A program made the translations under genes and the position numbers. Shown in pieces: positions 33,296 to 40,831 of a DNA stretch of 52,280 nucleotides. The stretch spans positions 1 to 52,280 of the forward strand of contig JAETTD010000018.1 in NCBI GenBank assembly GCA_021769295.1, read 5' to 3'. The notes beneath the pieces are model-generated. The model was not told where the DNA came from and did not search any database. It saw nothing but the letters and a program-made list of their open reading frames with translations. The stretch's first letter is position 1. Every line of letters begins with the position of its first letter. Origin of the DNA: Bacillota bacterium (GTDB lineage: Bacteria; Bacillota; Clostridia; Peptostreptococcales; Anaerovoracaceae).

Positions 33296-34603
33296 CTATA
33301 ATCCTATTATCTCTTTTATCAGTTCAGGCTTCTCCGGCTTTATCTTTCCGATTTCAAAGGCTTTGGCTGCCTCATTCATTGCCATGCTGACCTTGCCTTC
33401 ATCGTTTCCGTAGAATACGGCCAAAACATCGCCCTTTGATACCTTATCTCCTACTTTCCTGCATACCCGTATTCCGGCAGACAAATCTATCTCATCTTCT
33501 TTTGTGGCGCGTCCCGCTCCCGTATGCTGGGAAGCCAGCCCGATCTGTCTTGCTCTGATTTTTTCCACGTAACCTGATTCTTCGGCCACCAGTTCCTTTT
33601 CTATGGTATGTTTAGGGAACAAATCGTAATTATCTATTACTTTCGGGTCGCCTCCCTGAGCTTCTATAAACTCTGCCAGCTTAGCCAGTCCGCTTCCGTC
33701 TGCAAGGGCTTTCTTTGTCATCTCAAGTCCCTCCTCAGGCGTAGCTGCCTTGCCTCCCAGATATACCATGATTCCGCTCAGCCTTTCAGCCAGCTCGGTT
33801 ATGTCCTCAGGACCTCTGCCCTTGAGGGTTTCTATCGCTTCTATTACTTCGAGGCTGTTTCCTACGGCTTTTCCGAGAGGCTGTCCCATTTCGGTGATAG
33901 CCGCAACGGTTCTTCTGCCTGCATTGTTTCCGATTTCTACCATGAGTTTTGCAAGCTTTGCCGCATCTTCTTTGTTTTCCATAAAGGCGCCGTCTCCGCA
34001 TTTTACGTCAAGGACTATGGCGTCGCTTCCCGCAGCTAACTTCTTGCTCATAATGCTGGATGAAATCAGTCCGAAATCATCTACCGTGGCGGTTACATCA
34101 CGGAGAGCATAGAGTTTCTTGTCGGCAGGCGTAATGTGAGCTGTCTGACCTATTACGGCCATTCCGATGCGGTTTACCTGACTCATAAATTCGTCAGGCT
34201 CAAGGGCAATTCTGAAACCCGGTATGGATTCCATTTTGTCAACGGTTCCGCCCGTGAAGCCCAGTCCTCTTCCGCTCATCTTGGCTATTGGAACTCCGCA
34301 GGCTGCTGCAAGAGGAGCGACTACCAAGGTAGTCTTGTCTCCCACTCCGCCGGTGGAATGCTTGTCAACTTTTATTCCTTCTATAGGTGACAAGTCTATG
34401 GTGTCCCCTGAATACCGCATTGCATCGGTGAGTTCAAAGGTTTCCTCCTTGCTGAGGCCTTTAAAATATATTGCCATTAAGAGGGCCGATGCCTGATAGT
34501 CAGGTATATCTCCCGCAACATATCCGTTGACAAAGCCTTTTATCTCTTCCTTCGTCAACTCCAACCCGTCTTTTTTCTTTTGTATGATGCTTACCATATC
34601 CAT
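33296..34603 (-). CDS. deoA: Pyrimidine-nucleoside phosphorylase
   Basis: The enzyme cleaves thymidine/uridine with phosphate to base and (deoxy)ribose-1-phosphate. The 435-residue protein has the family signature KMSGRGLGFTGGTVDKMES and the phosphate loop KHSTGGVGDKT. It overlaps the deoB stop by one base (TAATG), so the pair is coupled. Together with deoB it channels nucleosides into central metabolism. Confidence 0.95.
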   Translation of the reverse strand: MDMVSIIQKKKDGLELTKEEIKGFVNGYVAGDIPDYQASALLMAIYFKGLSKEETFELTDAMRYSGDTIDLSPIEGIKVDKHSTGGVGDKTTLVVAPLAAACGVPIAKMSGRGLGFTGGTVDKMESIPGFRIALEPDEFMSQVNRIGMAVIGQTAHITPADKKLYALRDVTATVDDFGLISSSIMSKKLAAGSDAIVLDVKCGDGAFMENKEDAAKLAKLMVEIGNNAGRRTVAAITEMGQPLGKAVGNSLEVIEAIETLKGRGPEDITELAERLSGIMVYLGGKAATPEEGLEMTKKALADGSGLAKLAEFIEAQGGDPKVIDNYDLFPKHTIEKELVAEESGYVEKIRARQIGLASQHTGAGRATKEDEIDLSAGIRVCRKVGDKVSKGDVLAVFYGNDEGKVSMAMNEAAKAFEIGKIKPEKPELIKEIIGL

Positions 34604-35772
34604 TATAAAATCACCTCTTTAAAGCTCTCTCCTATCTCCGTTCCTTCTGCGCCCAGAATATCCGCTACGGTGGCTCCGATATCCGCAAAAGTTTTACGTA
34701 TTCCCAAGTCGGTTCCTGTTTTTACTTTCTTTCCGTAAATCAGAACCGGCACATATTCCCTCGTATGGTCAAAGCCGCTGTGTACAGGGTCGTTTCCATG
34801 GTCGGCGCAAATCATGAGGACATCCTCCTCGCCCATGGCGTCTATGATTTCAGGAATCCTTGCGTCGAACTCTTCTATACACCGGCCGTAGCCTATAGGA
34901 TCTCTTCTGTGTCCGTACTGTGAATCGAAATCCACAAGGTTTGTAAATATGAAACCGTCAAAGTTCATCTTTATGGCTTCAATGGTCTTATCAACTCCGT
35001 CCATGTTGCTCGAGGTGTGAACCGCCTCGGTGACTCCCTTTCCGTTGAATATATCGCTGATTTTGCCCACAGCGTAAACCGTCTTTCCGGCTGCCTTAAT
35101 CTTATCGAGTATGGTATCTTCAGGCGGAGAAACGGCGTAATCCCTGCGGTCCGACGTTCTTATGCGCTTGCCGTCTTTTATTATATACGGTCTTGCGATT
35201 ACCCTTCCGCATGCCACATCGCCTACAAGCAATTTGCGGGCTGCCTCGCATATTTCATATAGTTTATCCAGCGGAATCACGTCTGTATTGGCAGCTATCT
35301 GAAAGACGCTGTCGGCCGACGTATACACTATGGGCTTTCCCGTAGCCTCGTGCTCAGGTCCCAGCTGCTCTATTATCTCGGTGCCGGAGGCCGGATAGTT
35401 TCCCAAAACTTCCCTGCCTATAGCTGCTTCAAAATCCTTTATAAAGCTTTCGGGAAATCCTTCGGGATAAGTCTTAAAAGGCGTGTCCGTGTATATTCCG
35501 GCTATTTCCCAGTGCCCCGTTATGGTATCCTTTCCCTTTGAAATCTCAGCCATTTTGCCGAAGGCTCCAATCGGGGCGGCGCAAGCCATTTTGCTCCATG
35601 CCACTCCCTGTATGTTGCCTATGCCCAGTTTTACCAGATTAGGCGCACTGAAATCTTTTTTCTCTTCTAAAACGTGTCCAAAGGTGTCTGCGCCTGCATC
35701 GCCGTATTTTGCCGCATCGGGGAGCGCTCCCACTCCCATGCTGTCAGTCACCATTAAAATCACTTTGCTCAT
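34603..35772 (-). CDS. deoB: Phosphopentomutase
   Basis: The enzyme converts (deoxy)ribose-1-phosphate to the 5-phosphate. The 389-residue protein belongs to the alkaline-phosphatase-like superfamily. It shows TDSMGVGALPDA with the metal/nucleophile region, KDTITGHWEIAG, and the metal ligands in CADHGND. The ATG follows AAGGAGG and overlaps the stop of the metallophosphoesterase gene (ATGA). Confidence 0.96.
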   Translation of the reverse strand: MSKVILMVTDSMGVGALPDAAKYGDAGADTFGHVLEEKKDFSAPNLVKLGIGNIQGVAWSKMACAAPIGAFGKMAEISKGKDTITGHWEIAGIYTDTPFKTYPEGFPESFIKDFEAAIGREVLGNYPASGTEIIEQLGPEHEATGKPIVYTSADSVFQIAANTDVIPLDKLYEICEAARKLLVGDVACGRVIARPYIIKDGKRIRTSDRRDYAVSPPEDTILDKIKAAGKTVYAVGKISDIFNGKGVTEAVHTSSNMDGVDKTIEAIKMNFDGFIFTNLVDFDSQYGHRRDPIGYGRCIEEFDARIPEIIDAMGEEDVLMICADHGNDPVHSGFDHTREYVPVLIYGKKVKTGTDLGIRKTFADIGATVADILGAEGTEIGESFKEVIL

Positions 35773-36485
35773 AGAATTACCTCCTTAGGGCAGGCTTCCA
35801 GATAATCCAAGGAAACCAGCTGATACTTCACTCCGTTAAAAATCCCTTTAATTCCTTTTCCAAATGCATCTTTTCCATGGAGATGACCGTATACGCATGT
35901 ATCCACTCCGTACTCCGTCATAAGCTCCGTAAATCCCGAGCCCTGCATCTTATCGTTGGTAGGCGGAAAGTGCAAAACCCCGATAATCTTATCTGCCCCT
36001 GCGGACTTTCCTTCTTCGAGGGACATCCTAAGGCGTAAAAGCTCACGCTCGTATATCTTCTTGTCGTTTTCGTCAAAGCCCTCTTCGCCGGGACAGATCC
36101 AGCCTCTGCTGCCGCATACCGCAATTTTTCTTTGGCCGTCTTCAATCAGAAAAGCCTTGTTCTGCACGAAAGTCATGGTTTTTGTGCCGTAAAGTTTATT
36201 GAGCTTACCTGCCGACTGCCACCAGAGGTCGTGATTGCCTTTAAACAGAATTTTCTTTCCGGGAAGATTATCTATCCATTTAAAATCCGCCTCGGCCTCA
36301 TCCAGCCTCAGCCCCCACGAAATATCGCCGCATACTATTATTGCGTCCTCAGGGGTGACGGCCCGTAGCCAGTTTTCCCGGAGCTTTTCGGCATGATTTA
36401 CCCACTGCCCTCCGAATATGTCCATGGGCTTTTCCACCTTGTCGCAAAATGACAGGTGCAAATCGCCTATTGCAAAAATTTTCAT
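35769..36485 (-). CDS. Calcineurin-like metallophosphoesterase
   Basis: The 238-residue protein has all motifs of the superfamily: GDLH (7-10), GDISWG, GNHD, GVLHFPP and YGHLHG. These bind two metals for phosphoester hydrolysis. The substrate is unknown; the closest description is YkuE/YfcE-type cytosolic phosphodiesterase. It starts 2 bp after rmuC and overlaps deoB by ATGA. Confidence 0.88.
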   Translation of the reverse strand: MKIFAIGDLHLSFCDKVEKPMDIFGGQWVNHAEKLRENWLRAVTPEDAIIVCGDISWGLRLDEAEADFKWIDNLPGKKILFKGNHDLWWQSAGKLNKLYGTKTMTFVQNKAFLIEDGQRKIAVCGSRGWICPGEEGFDENDKKIYERELLRLRMSLEEGKSAGADKIIGVLHFPPTNDKMQGSGFTELMTEYGVDTCVYGHLHGKDAFGKGIKGIFNGVKYQLVSLDYLEACPKEVIL

Positions 36486-36487
36486 TT

Positions 36488-37789
36488 TTATTCCTCATCG
36501 CCGCCCATATTGACGGTGCCACTTCCGATTTCAAGAATCTCAGAGCTGTCTTTTTCGGGCAATGCGGTAACGTCTTTCAGTTTTCGCATTATGCTCCTCG
36601 TTCTCGTTCCTATCAGCTTATCCAGCTCAATATTGGCCTGATTTATCCTGTTTTGTGTAGCCGCAAGAACGTCTCCGAACTTATCGAATTCGGTCTTGAC
36701 TGCTCCTAATATATTCCATACCTCACTTGAATGCTTCTGAATCGCCAGCGTCTTAAATCCCATTTGGAGACTGTTCAGCAGGGCTGCCATGGTTGTCGGA
36801 CCTGCAATGTTGACTTTATATTCCCGTTGCAGAGTCTCTACCATTCCTCTCCTTACGACTTCTGCATAGAGCCCTTCAAAAGGCAGGAACATGATTCCGA
36901 AATCCGTAGTGTACGGCGGCTCTATGTATTTTTCTTTTATATCCCTGGCTTCCGATTTGATTACTTTTTCAAGGTTCTTGGCTGCCTCTTCCACCAGAGC
37001 CGCATCACCGGTATCATATGCATCCATAAGTTTCGCATATGCATCTCCCGGGAACTTGGCATCTATAGGAAGCCATACCACGCTTTCATCGTCTCCCGGC
37101 AGCTTAACCGCAAATTCAACCCTTTCATTTCCGGAGTTTCTGGTTTTTACGTTTTCTTCGTATTGCTCCGGCGAAAGAATCTGCTCAAGTATTGCGCCCA
37201 GCTGCACTTCTCCCAGGATTCCTCTCGTCTTAACGTTGGACAGCACCTTTTTAAGGTCGCCCACTCCCACTGCAAGGTTCTGCATCTCTCCCAGGCCTTT
37301 ATAGACCTGTTCCAGCCTTTCGCTGACCAGTTTAAAGGATTGATTTATCCTGTCTTCGAGGGTTTTTTGAAGCTTTTCGTCTACGGTGCGGCGCATCTCT
37401 TCAAGCTGCTTGTTATTGTCAGCAGTCAAGTCGGTAATCTTTTTTTCCATGGTGTTACGGATATTTTCCAGCTTCTGCTCGTTTTCCACCGCCATGCCGG
37501 AAAATCTGTGATTCAGCTCAAACAGCCTCTTATCGAGATTTTCGGCGCTGTCCCTCTGATTGGCTGAAATCATATCTCCGAAGGTTTTCAGCGAATTCTG
37601 CAGCGTCTGCACCGTCGCCAAATCGTTTTGTCTTATCTCCTCTACCTGTCTGCTCAGATTTCGGTACTCGCTCTCCATGCTGCTTATTTCTCGGCTGAGC
37701 CTTTGGTTATTCACCAGAATCATGATGATGCACACCGCCGAAACGGCCGCAATTACTATTAAAATGTATATCAATATCGTTCCGTCCAT
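36488..37789 (-). CDS. rmuC: DNA recombination protein RmuC
   Basis: The 433-residue protein has an N-terminal membrane helix (about 5-27) and long coiled coil (30-160). The RmuC nuclease-like core follows (GILGEVQLGAILEQIL; DAKFPGDAYAKLMDAY; FLPFEGLYAEVVRRG). RmuC is thought to limit inversions between short inverted repeats, which may matter in a genome rich in palindromes. It heads the rmuC-deoB-deoA-dacF unit. Confidence 0.93.
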   Translation of the reverse strand: MDGTILIYILIVIAAVSAVCIIMILVNNQRLSREISSMESEYRNLSRQVEEIRQNDLATVQTLQNSLKTFGDMISANQRDSAENLDKRLFELNHRFSGMAVENEQKLENIRNTMEKKITDLTADNNKQLEEMRRTVDEKLQKTLEDRINQSFKLVSERLEQVYKGLGEMQNLAVGVGDLKKVLSNVKTRGILGEVQLGAILEQILSPEQYEENVKTRNSGNERVEFAVKLPGDDESVVWLPIDAKFPGDAYAKLMDAYDTGDAALVEEAAKNLEKVIKSEARDIKEKYIEPPYTTDFGIMFLPFEGLYAEVVRRGMVETLQREYKVNIAGPTTMAALLNSLQMGFKTLAIQKHSSEVWNILGAVKTEFDKFGDVLAATQNRINQANIELDKLIGTRTRSIMRKLKDVTALPEKDSSEILEIGSGTVNMGGDEE

Positions 37790-37839
37790 ATTTTTCTCCT
37801 GTCTTTTCTGTCGGATCCGTAAACGTATCCGATTATATT

Positions 37840-37868
37840 ATTTTACCACAGCTTGGTGGTTTTAACAA
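37840..37868 (-). promoter_or_regulatory. Sigma-A promoter of rmuC
   Basis: TTGTTA (37863-37868) and TAAAAT (37840-37845) are spaced 17 bp on the minus strand, with TGG before the -10. It lies about 50 bp upstream of the rmuC ATG. Confidence 0.6.
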
Positions 37869-37959
37869 CATTTATGGTATGGATGTCCTTCGGTGTTTTG
37901 CGGTTTGTGTTTTGCGGTTTGAATGGTCTTAGTTCTTGCGTTTCTGCACGGGGGAGCGA

Positions 37960-38090
37960 GCGCATGGCGCAGGCTTACCCGGAGCTGCCCGGCATGGCGG
38001 AATGCTGCTTAACGTTGTTGGCTGCCGTCCGGCGTTTGACGAAGCGTGCCGGAGGCTGCCGGGTAATGCCGGAGCTGTCCGGCGATGCTT
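37960..38090. repeat. GC-rich non-coding block with CCGGAGCTG palindromes
   Basis: CCGGAGCTG[CT]CCGGC occurs at 37979-37993 and 38069-38083, with a related GCCGGAGGCTGCCGG between. The block is much richer in G+C than the flanks. An open frame of 116 codons crosses it but has no Shine-Dalgarno and a repeat-like composition, so I see no gene in 37869-38161. Confidence 0.4.
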
Positions 38091-38161
38091 GGCGCTTGAT
38101 TGCGGCTTGTAAGAGGCTTACAGCGCCTGTAATTTTTTCTGAAAAATCCTTATGCTCAAAC

Positions 38162-38190
38162 TTGCAGTTTTGCCAAGTATATGATATATT
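38162..38190 (+). promoter_or_regulatory. Promoter of tRNA-Ser
   Basis: TTGCAG (38162-38167) and TATATT (38185-38190) are spaced 17 bp, about 30 bp before the tRNA 5' end. Confidence 0.6.
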
Positions 38191-38218
38191 AGTAAAGTCG
38201 TAATTTGATAATTTATAT

Positions 38219-38308
38219 GGAGACGTATCGAAGTGGTCATAACGGGGCGCACTCGAAATGCGTTTGCCCTTTCCGGGCACGTGGGTTCGAATCCCACCGT
38301 CTCCGCCA
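38219..38308 (+). tRNA. tRNA-Ser (anticodon CGA)
   Basis: The 90-nt tRNA has acceptor arms GGAGACG and CGTCTCC, with discriminator G and an encoded CCA (38306-38308). The anticodon loop is CTCGAAA with CGA at 38254-38256, flanked by the GCA/TGC stem. The long variable arm (TTGCCC...GGGCA) is typical of serine tRNAs. The T arm is GTGGGTTCGAATCCCAC. It reads UCG. Confidence 0.95.
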
Positions 38309-38319
38309 ACGAAAAAAAA

Positions 38320-38342
38320 AGAGGCTCAAGCCTCTTTTTTAT
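38320..38342 (+). terminator. Terminator of tRNA-Ser
   Basis: AGAGGCT and AGCCTCT form a hairpin followed by a T run, 12 bp after the tRNA CCA end. Confidence 0.8.
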
Positions 38343-38376
38343 TACAATATTTTTCTTGCTAAGGCACAGCTATGAC

Positions 38377-38856
38377 GTTGGCTTTTTACAAGATGTCCGC
38401 TCAAAAAGCCAACGTTATTCCCAATAACTGTAAATTTTAGTAGGGTTTCGGGGTCTTCGTTGGCTTTTTGATCTTCTTATCCGGAATTGGCCTACAAAAA
38501 ACCTTAAAACTGTAGGCCAATTTTGTTCCTCATCGAAAAAAAGCCAACGCCGGCCCAGCCATCGCTGAGCGAGCAGGTATTATGTAAGCCTATGTTGTCA
38601 GGTTTTCGTTTTTTCAAATTTATGCCAACATTATTTACAATAACTGTAAATTTCTCGTCGGGTATCCTTCTATTTTTTCCCATATGTTGTCACAGTAGCT
38701 GAAATCCGAAAATCTGCCAACAGTTTTCCGGAAAAACTGTTGGCAAGTTCTGCTTATTTTTAAGAAGTGACAACATCGACATTTTTCGACACAGAAAATC
38801 CACGTGGCACCTCGGATTTTGTTGTCATATTCTAACTTATTCAAAAATCTGCCAAC
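38377..38856. repeat. Composite palindromic repeat, copy 3 (full, inverted)
   Basis: This is the inverted homologue of 11306-11692. Modules of 36 bp are at 38594-38629, 38686-38721, 38739-38774 and 38821-38856. The 17-bp (38722-38738) and 46-bp (38775-38820) spacers are identical in length to copy 1; the third spacer is 56 bp instead of 44. The nested double palindrome is at 38459-38548. An extra GTTGGCTTTTT...AAAAAGCCAAC hairpin lies at 38377-38412. No gene is seen in 38343-38993. Confidence 0.85.
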
Positions 38857-38938
38857 ATTTTACATGAAGTCCGTTTTTTTCCCCCCCCAACATTTTACAT
38901 GGAGCCCGTTTTCCCCCTTAACCTTTAACATGGAGCCA
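38854..38938. repeat. Three degenerate tandem copies of AACATTTTACATGGAG
   Basis: Copies begin at 38854, 38889 and 38920, that is 35 and 31 bp apart, each with AAC-[AC]-TTT-[AT]-ACATG-[GA]-AG. A run of eight C residues (38881-38888) separates the first two. The first copy overlaps the end of the large repeat. Confidence 0.55.
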
Positions 38939-38939
38939 C

Positions 38940-38967
38940 GAAAAAGCGGGCAGATTCCTCTGCCCGC
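38940..38967 (-). terminator. Terminator of the NhaC-type carrier gene
   Basis: GCGGGCAGA and TCTGCCCGC form a 9-bp stem around a 4-nt loop with T5 following on the minus strand, 27 bp after the stop. Confidence 0.8.
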
Positions 38968-38993
38968 CGCATTCTTAAGTGACTTCAAAAAGC

Positions 38994-40466
38994 CTACGCT
39001 GTTTTCTCGTCAACAATATTTTTCTTTAACTGAACTTCAGGTTCTGTAGGCATCTTGAACATAGGAACGAATCTGTCGAGACCCGTAAATGTCAATATGA
39101 GCAGTGAAAGTACTGCAATCATAGCCGTGAAGTTGCACTTGATAATATCAATATTTGTAATCTGAACCAGTGGATATACTCCGGCAGCAATACCTACATA
39201 GAAGCCGAGGTATACGTGCCAAGGAATAAGCTGCGAACCGAATACGCCCATTGCGTCTCCGAAAGTAGCATTTCTTAATTTCAGCTTATAAGCAGCTTCT
39301 TCTGTCTGGCATACAACGTTGTCTTCAGTAACTTGTTTGATAACAGGTCCGATAGTAACGATCTGAGCCATTTCATCAGATAATGCAACGTTTCCGAGTA
39401 AAGAAAGAATTGCGTTCCAGCCAAGTAAGTGTCTTACCTTCTTGGACAGCTTTGCAATCAAAGCAGCAAGAGGGCTGAAAGCATCCATACACTGCATTAC
39501 ACCACCGAAAGCTGCAACCCACATCATCATAGGGATAACCCAGCTGCCGGCTTCTTCAATACCTGCGTATACATAATCATCTAAGAATTCCTGAATTGGG
39601 CAAGCAGTTCCTGCAATAAGTCCTAAGATGTAAGAAGAAATAATTCCACTGCCGATGCAAGCGAAAGTATTTACACCTAAAATAGCAAGAGCGATAACCA
39701 GAACAAGAGGAACAACCATGTAAAGAGCAACTCCGTTGGCTACCTGATCAAGCAGATCAAGAGCGGCAGGTCTCTCAGCTAAAAGGAACTCTTTGATTTC
39801 AGGAGTAATATTGTCCATTACTGTGGAAGCATCGCCTGTTCCGCTCATTCCCATGGATGCGATGAAGAAAGCGATAGCAGCCAAGATAAGGCAGGATACG
39901 GACCATACACCCTGATGTCTGATTCTGTCAGTAACCTGTACACCCTGAATACCGGAAGATACGATAGTAGTATCTGAAATAAGACCGATGTTGTCGCCGA
40001 AGCAAGCGCCGCCTGCGATAGCACATACTGTCAAATATGGATCGCCGTTAACGATATGTGATAACCATAAGAAAATCGGTGCACAAGCTGCAAAAGTACC
40101 CCATGAAGTACCTGTTGCAACAGAAAGCACAGCGGTACATACAAGGCCAACGCAAGCAACAGTCTTAGCAGTAACACCAAGCTTTAATGCGATGTTTACA
40201 ACAGAAGCGCCTACACCGAAAGCCATGAAGCAGTTAGCCATTACATAAGCCAACATGAGGATAAATAAAGCCACCAAAATGTTTTTTACTGAATCCATGG
40301 CAGAATCAAGACACTGTTGCCATTTCTTTCCGTCTACGATCATAGCCACAAGCACTGCTACGATAAATGCTATAGGAGCAGCGATCATAGCATCCTGGCC
40401 TTGAATCATTAAACCTGCAAGTACGAATACAGGCACAAACTTTAAAAAGCCTTTAATAAAGTTCAT
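38994..40466 (-). CDS. NhaC-family Na+/H+ antiporter-type carrier
   Basis: The 490-residue integral membrane protein has about 12 hydrophobic segments. NhaC-family landmarks are ATGTSWGTFAACAPIF (about 117-132), GGACFGDNIGLISDTT (152-167) and a late ALSDEMAQIVTIGPVI. NhaC homologues exchange Na+ or H+, and several are thought to carry amino or organic acids. The gene has a sigma-54 promoter and an upstream palindrome, and is divergent from an activator with a diaminohexanoate-dehydrogenase-like sensor. A role in lysine or lysine-product transport is therefore my preferred inference. RBS is AAAAGGAG. Confidence 0.85.
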   Translation of the reverse strand: MNFIKGFLKFVPVFVLAGLMIQGQDAMIAAPIAFIVAVLVAMIVDGKKWQQCLDSAMDSVKNILVALFILMLAYVMANCFMAFGVGASVVNIALKLGVTAKTVACVGLVCTAVLSVATGTSWGTFAACAPIFLWLSHIVNGDPYLTVCAIAGGACFGDNIGLISDTTIVSSGIQGVQVTDRIRHQGVWSVSCLILAAIAFFIASMGMSGTGDASTVMDNITPEIKEFLLAERPAALDLLDQVANGVALYMVVPLVLVIALAILGVNTFACIGSGIISSYILGLIAGTACPIQEFLDDYVYAGIEEAGSWVIPMMMWVAAFGGVMQCMDAFSPLAALIAKLSKKVRHLLGWNAILSLLGNVALSDEMAQIVTIGPVIKQVTEDNVVCQTEEAAYKLKLRNATFGDAMGVFGSQLIPWHVYLGFYVGIAAGVYPLVQITNIDIIKCNFTAMIAVLSLLILTFTGLDRFVPMFKMPTEPEVQLKKNIVDEKTA

Positions 40467-40512
40467 TTTTTTCTCCTTTTCATAAAATAGTCATAATTAC
40501 GTAGACACTATA

Positions 40513-40530
40513 TTGCAAATTCTATGCCAA
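40513..40530 (-). promoter_or_regulatory. Sigma-54 (-24/-12) promoter of the NhaC-type gene
   Basis: TTGGCATAGAATTTGCA on the minus strand has GG and GC exactly 10 bp apart, matching the consensus TTGGCAC-N5-TTGCA except at one base. It is about 47 bp from the start codon, giving a short leader. Confidence 0.85.
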
Positions 40531-40595
40531 TTCGACAAAAATTTAGCAAAGCTTCGGCGATTTTTTGCCTATTAAAATTTTGTTAAGCATAAAGA

Positions 40596-40621
40596 TTCGG
40601 TATTTTCAATGCTTTACCGAA
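40596..40621. promoter_or_regulatory. Candidate activator-binding palindrome (UAS)
   Basis: TTCGGTA and TACCGAA are perfect 7-bp arms spaced by 12 bp. The site lies about 66-108 bp upstream of the sigma-54 promoter, the usual distance for an enhancer site. It is also upstream of the activator's own promoter. Confidence 0.65.
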
Positions 40622-40684
40622 ATAAAACAGAAAATAAGTATAGAAAGCGTAAAGAATATATAAAGAAAAGGTGAAGCTGAAAAC

Positions 40685-40714
40685 TTGACAAATTTGACCC
40701 GAAAATAGTACAAT
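40685..40714 (+). promoter_or_regulatory. Sigma-A promoter of the activator gene
   Basis: A perfect TTGACA (40685-40690) and TACAAT (40709-40714) are spaced 18 bp. The leader to the ATG is about 110 nt. Confidence 0.7.
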
Positions 40715-40831
40715 GTAGTTATTTGTGAGTCAAAAATGGCACAAAAGAAATCAAAAGATTAAATCTGCAATTTATATTTGCATATAAAGATAAACAGATT
40801 TGCAAAATAATACGTAGAAGTTAAGGCAGGC

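Noticed and set aside
37853-38203. Plus-strand frame of 116 codons
   Set aside because: It has repeat-rich composition, no ribosome-binding site, and ends beyond the tRNA promoter.
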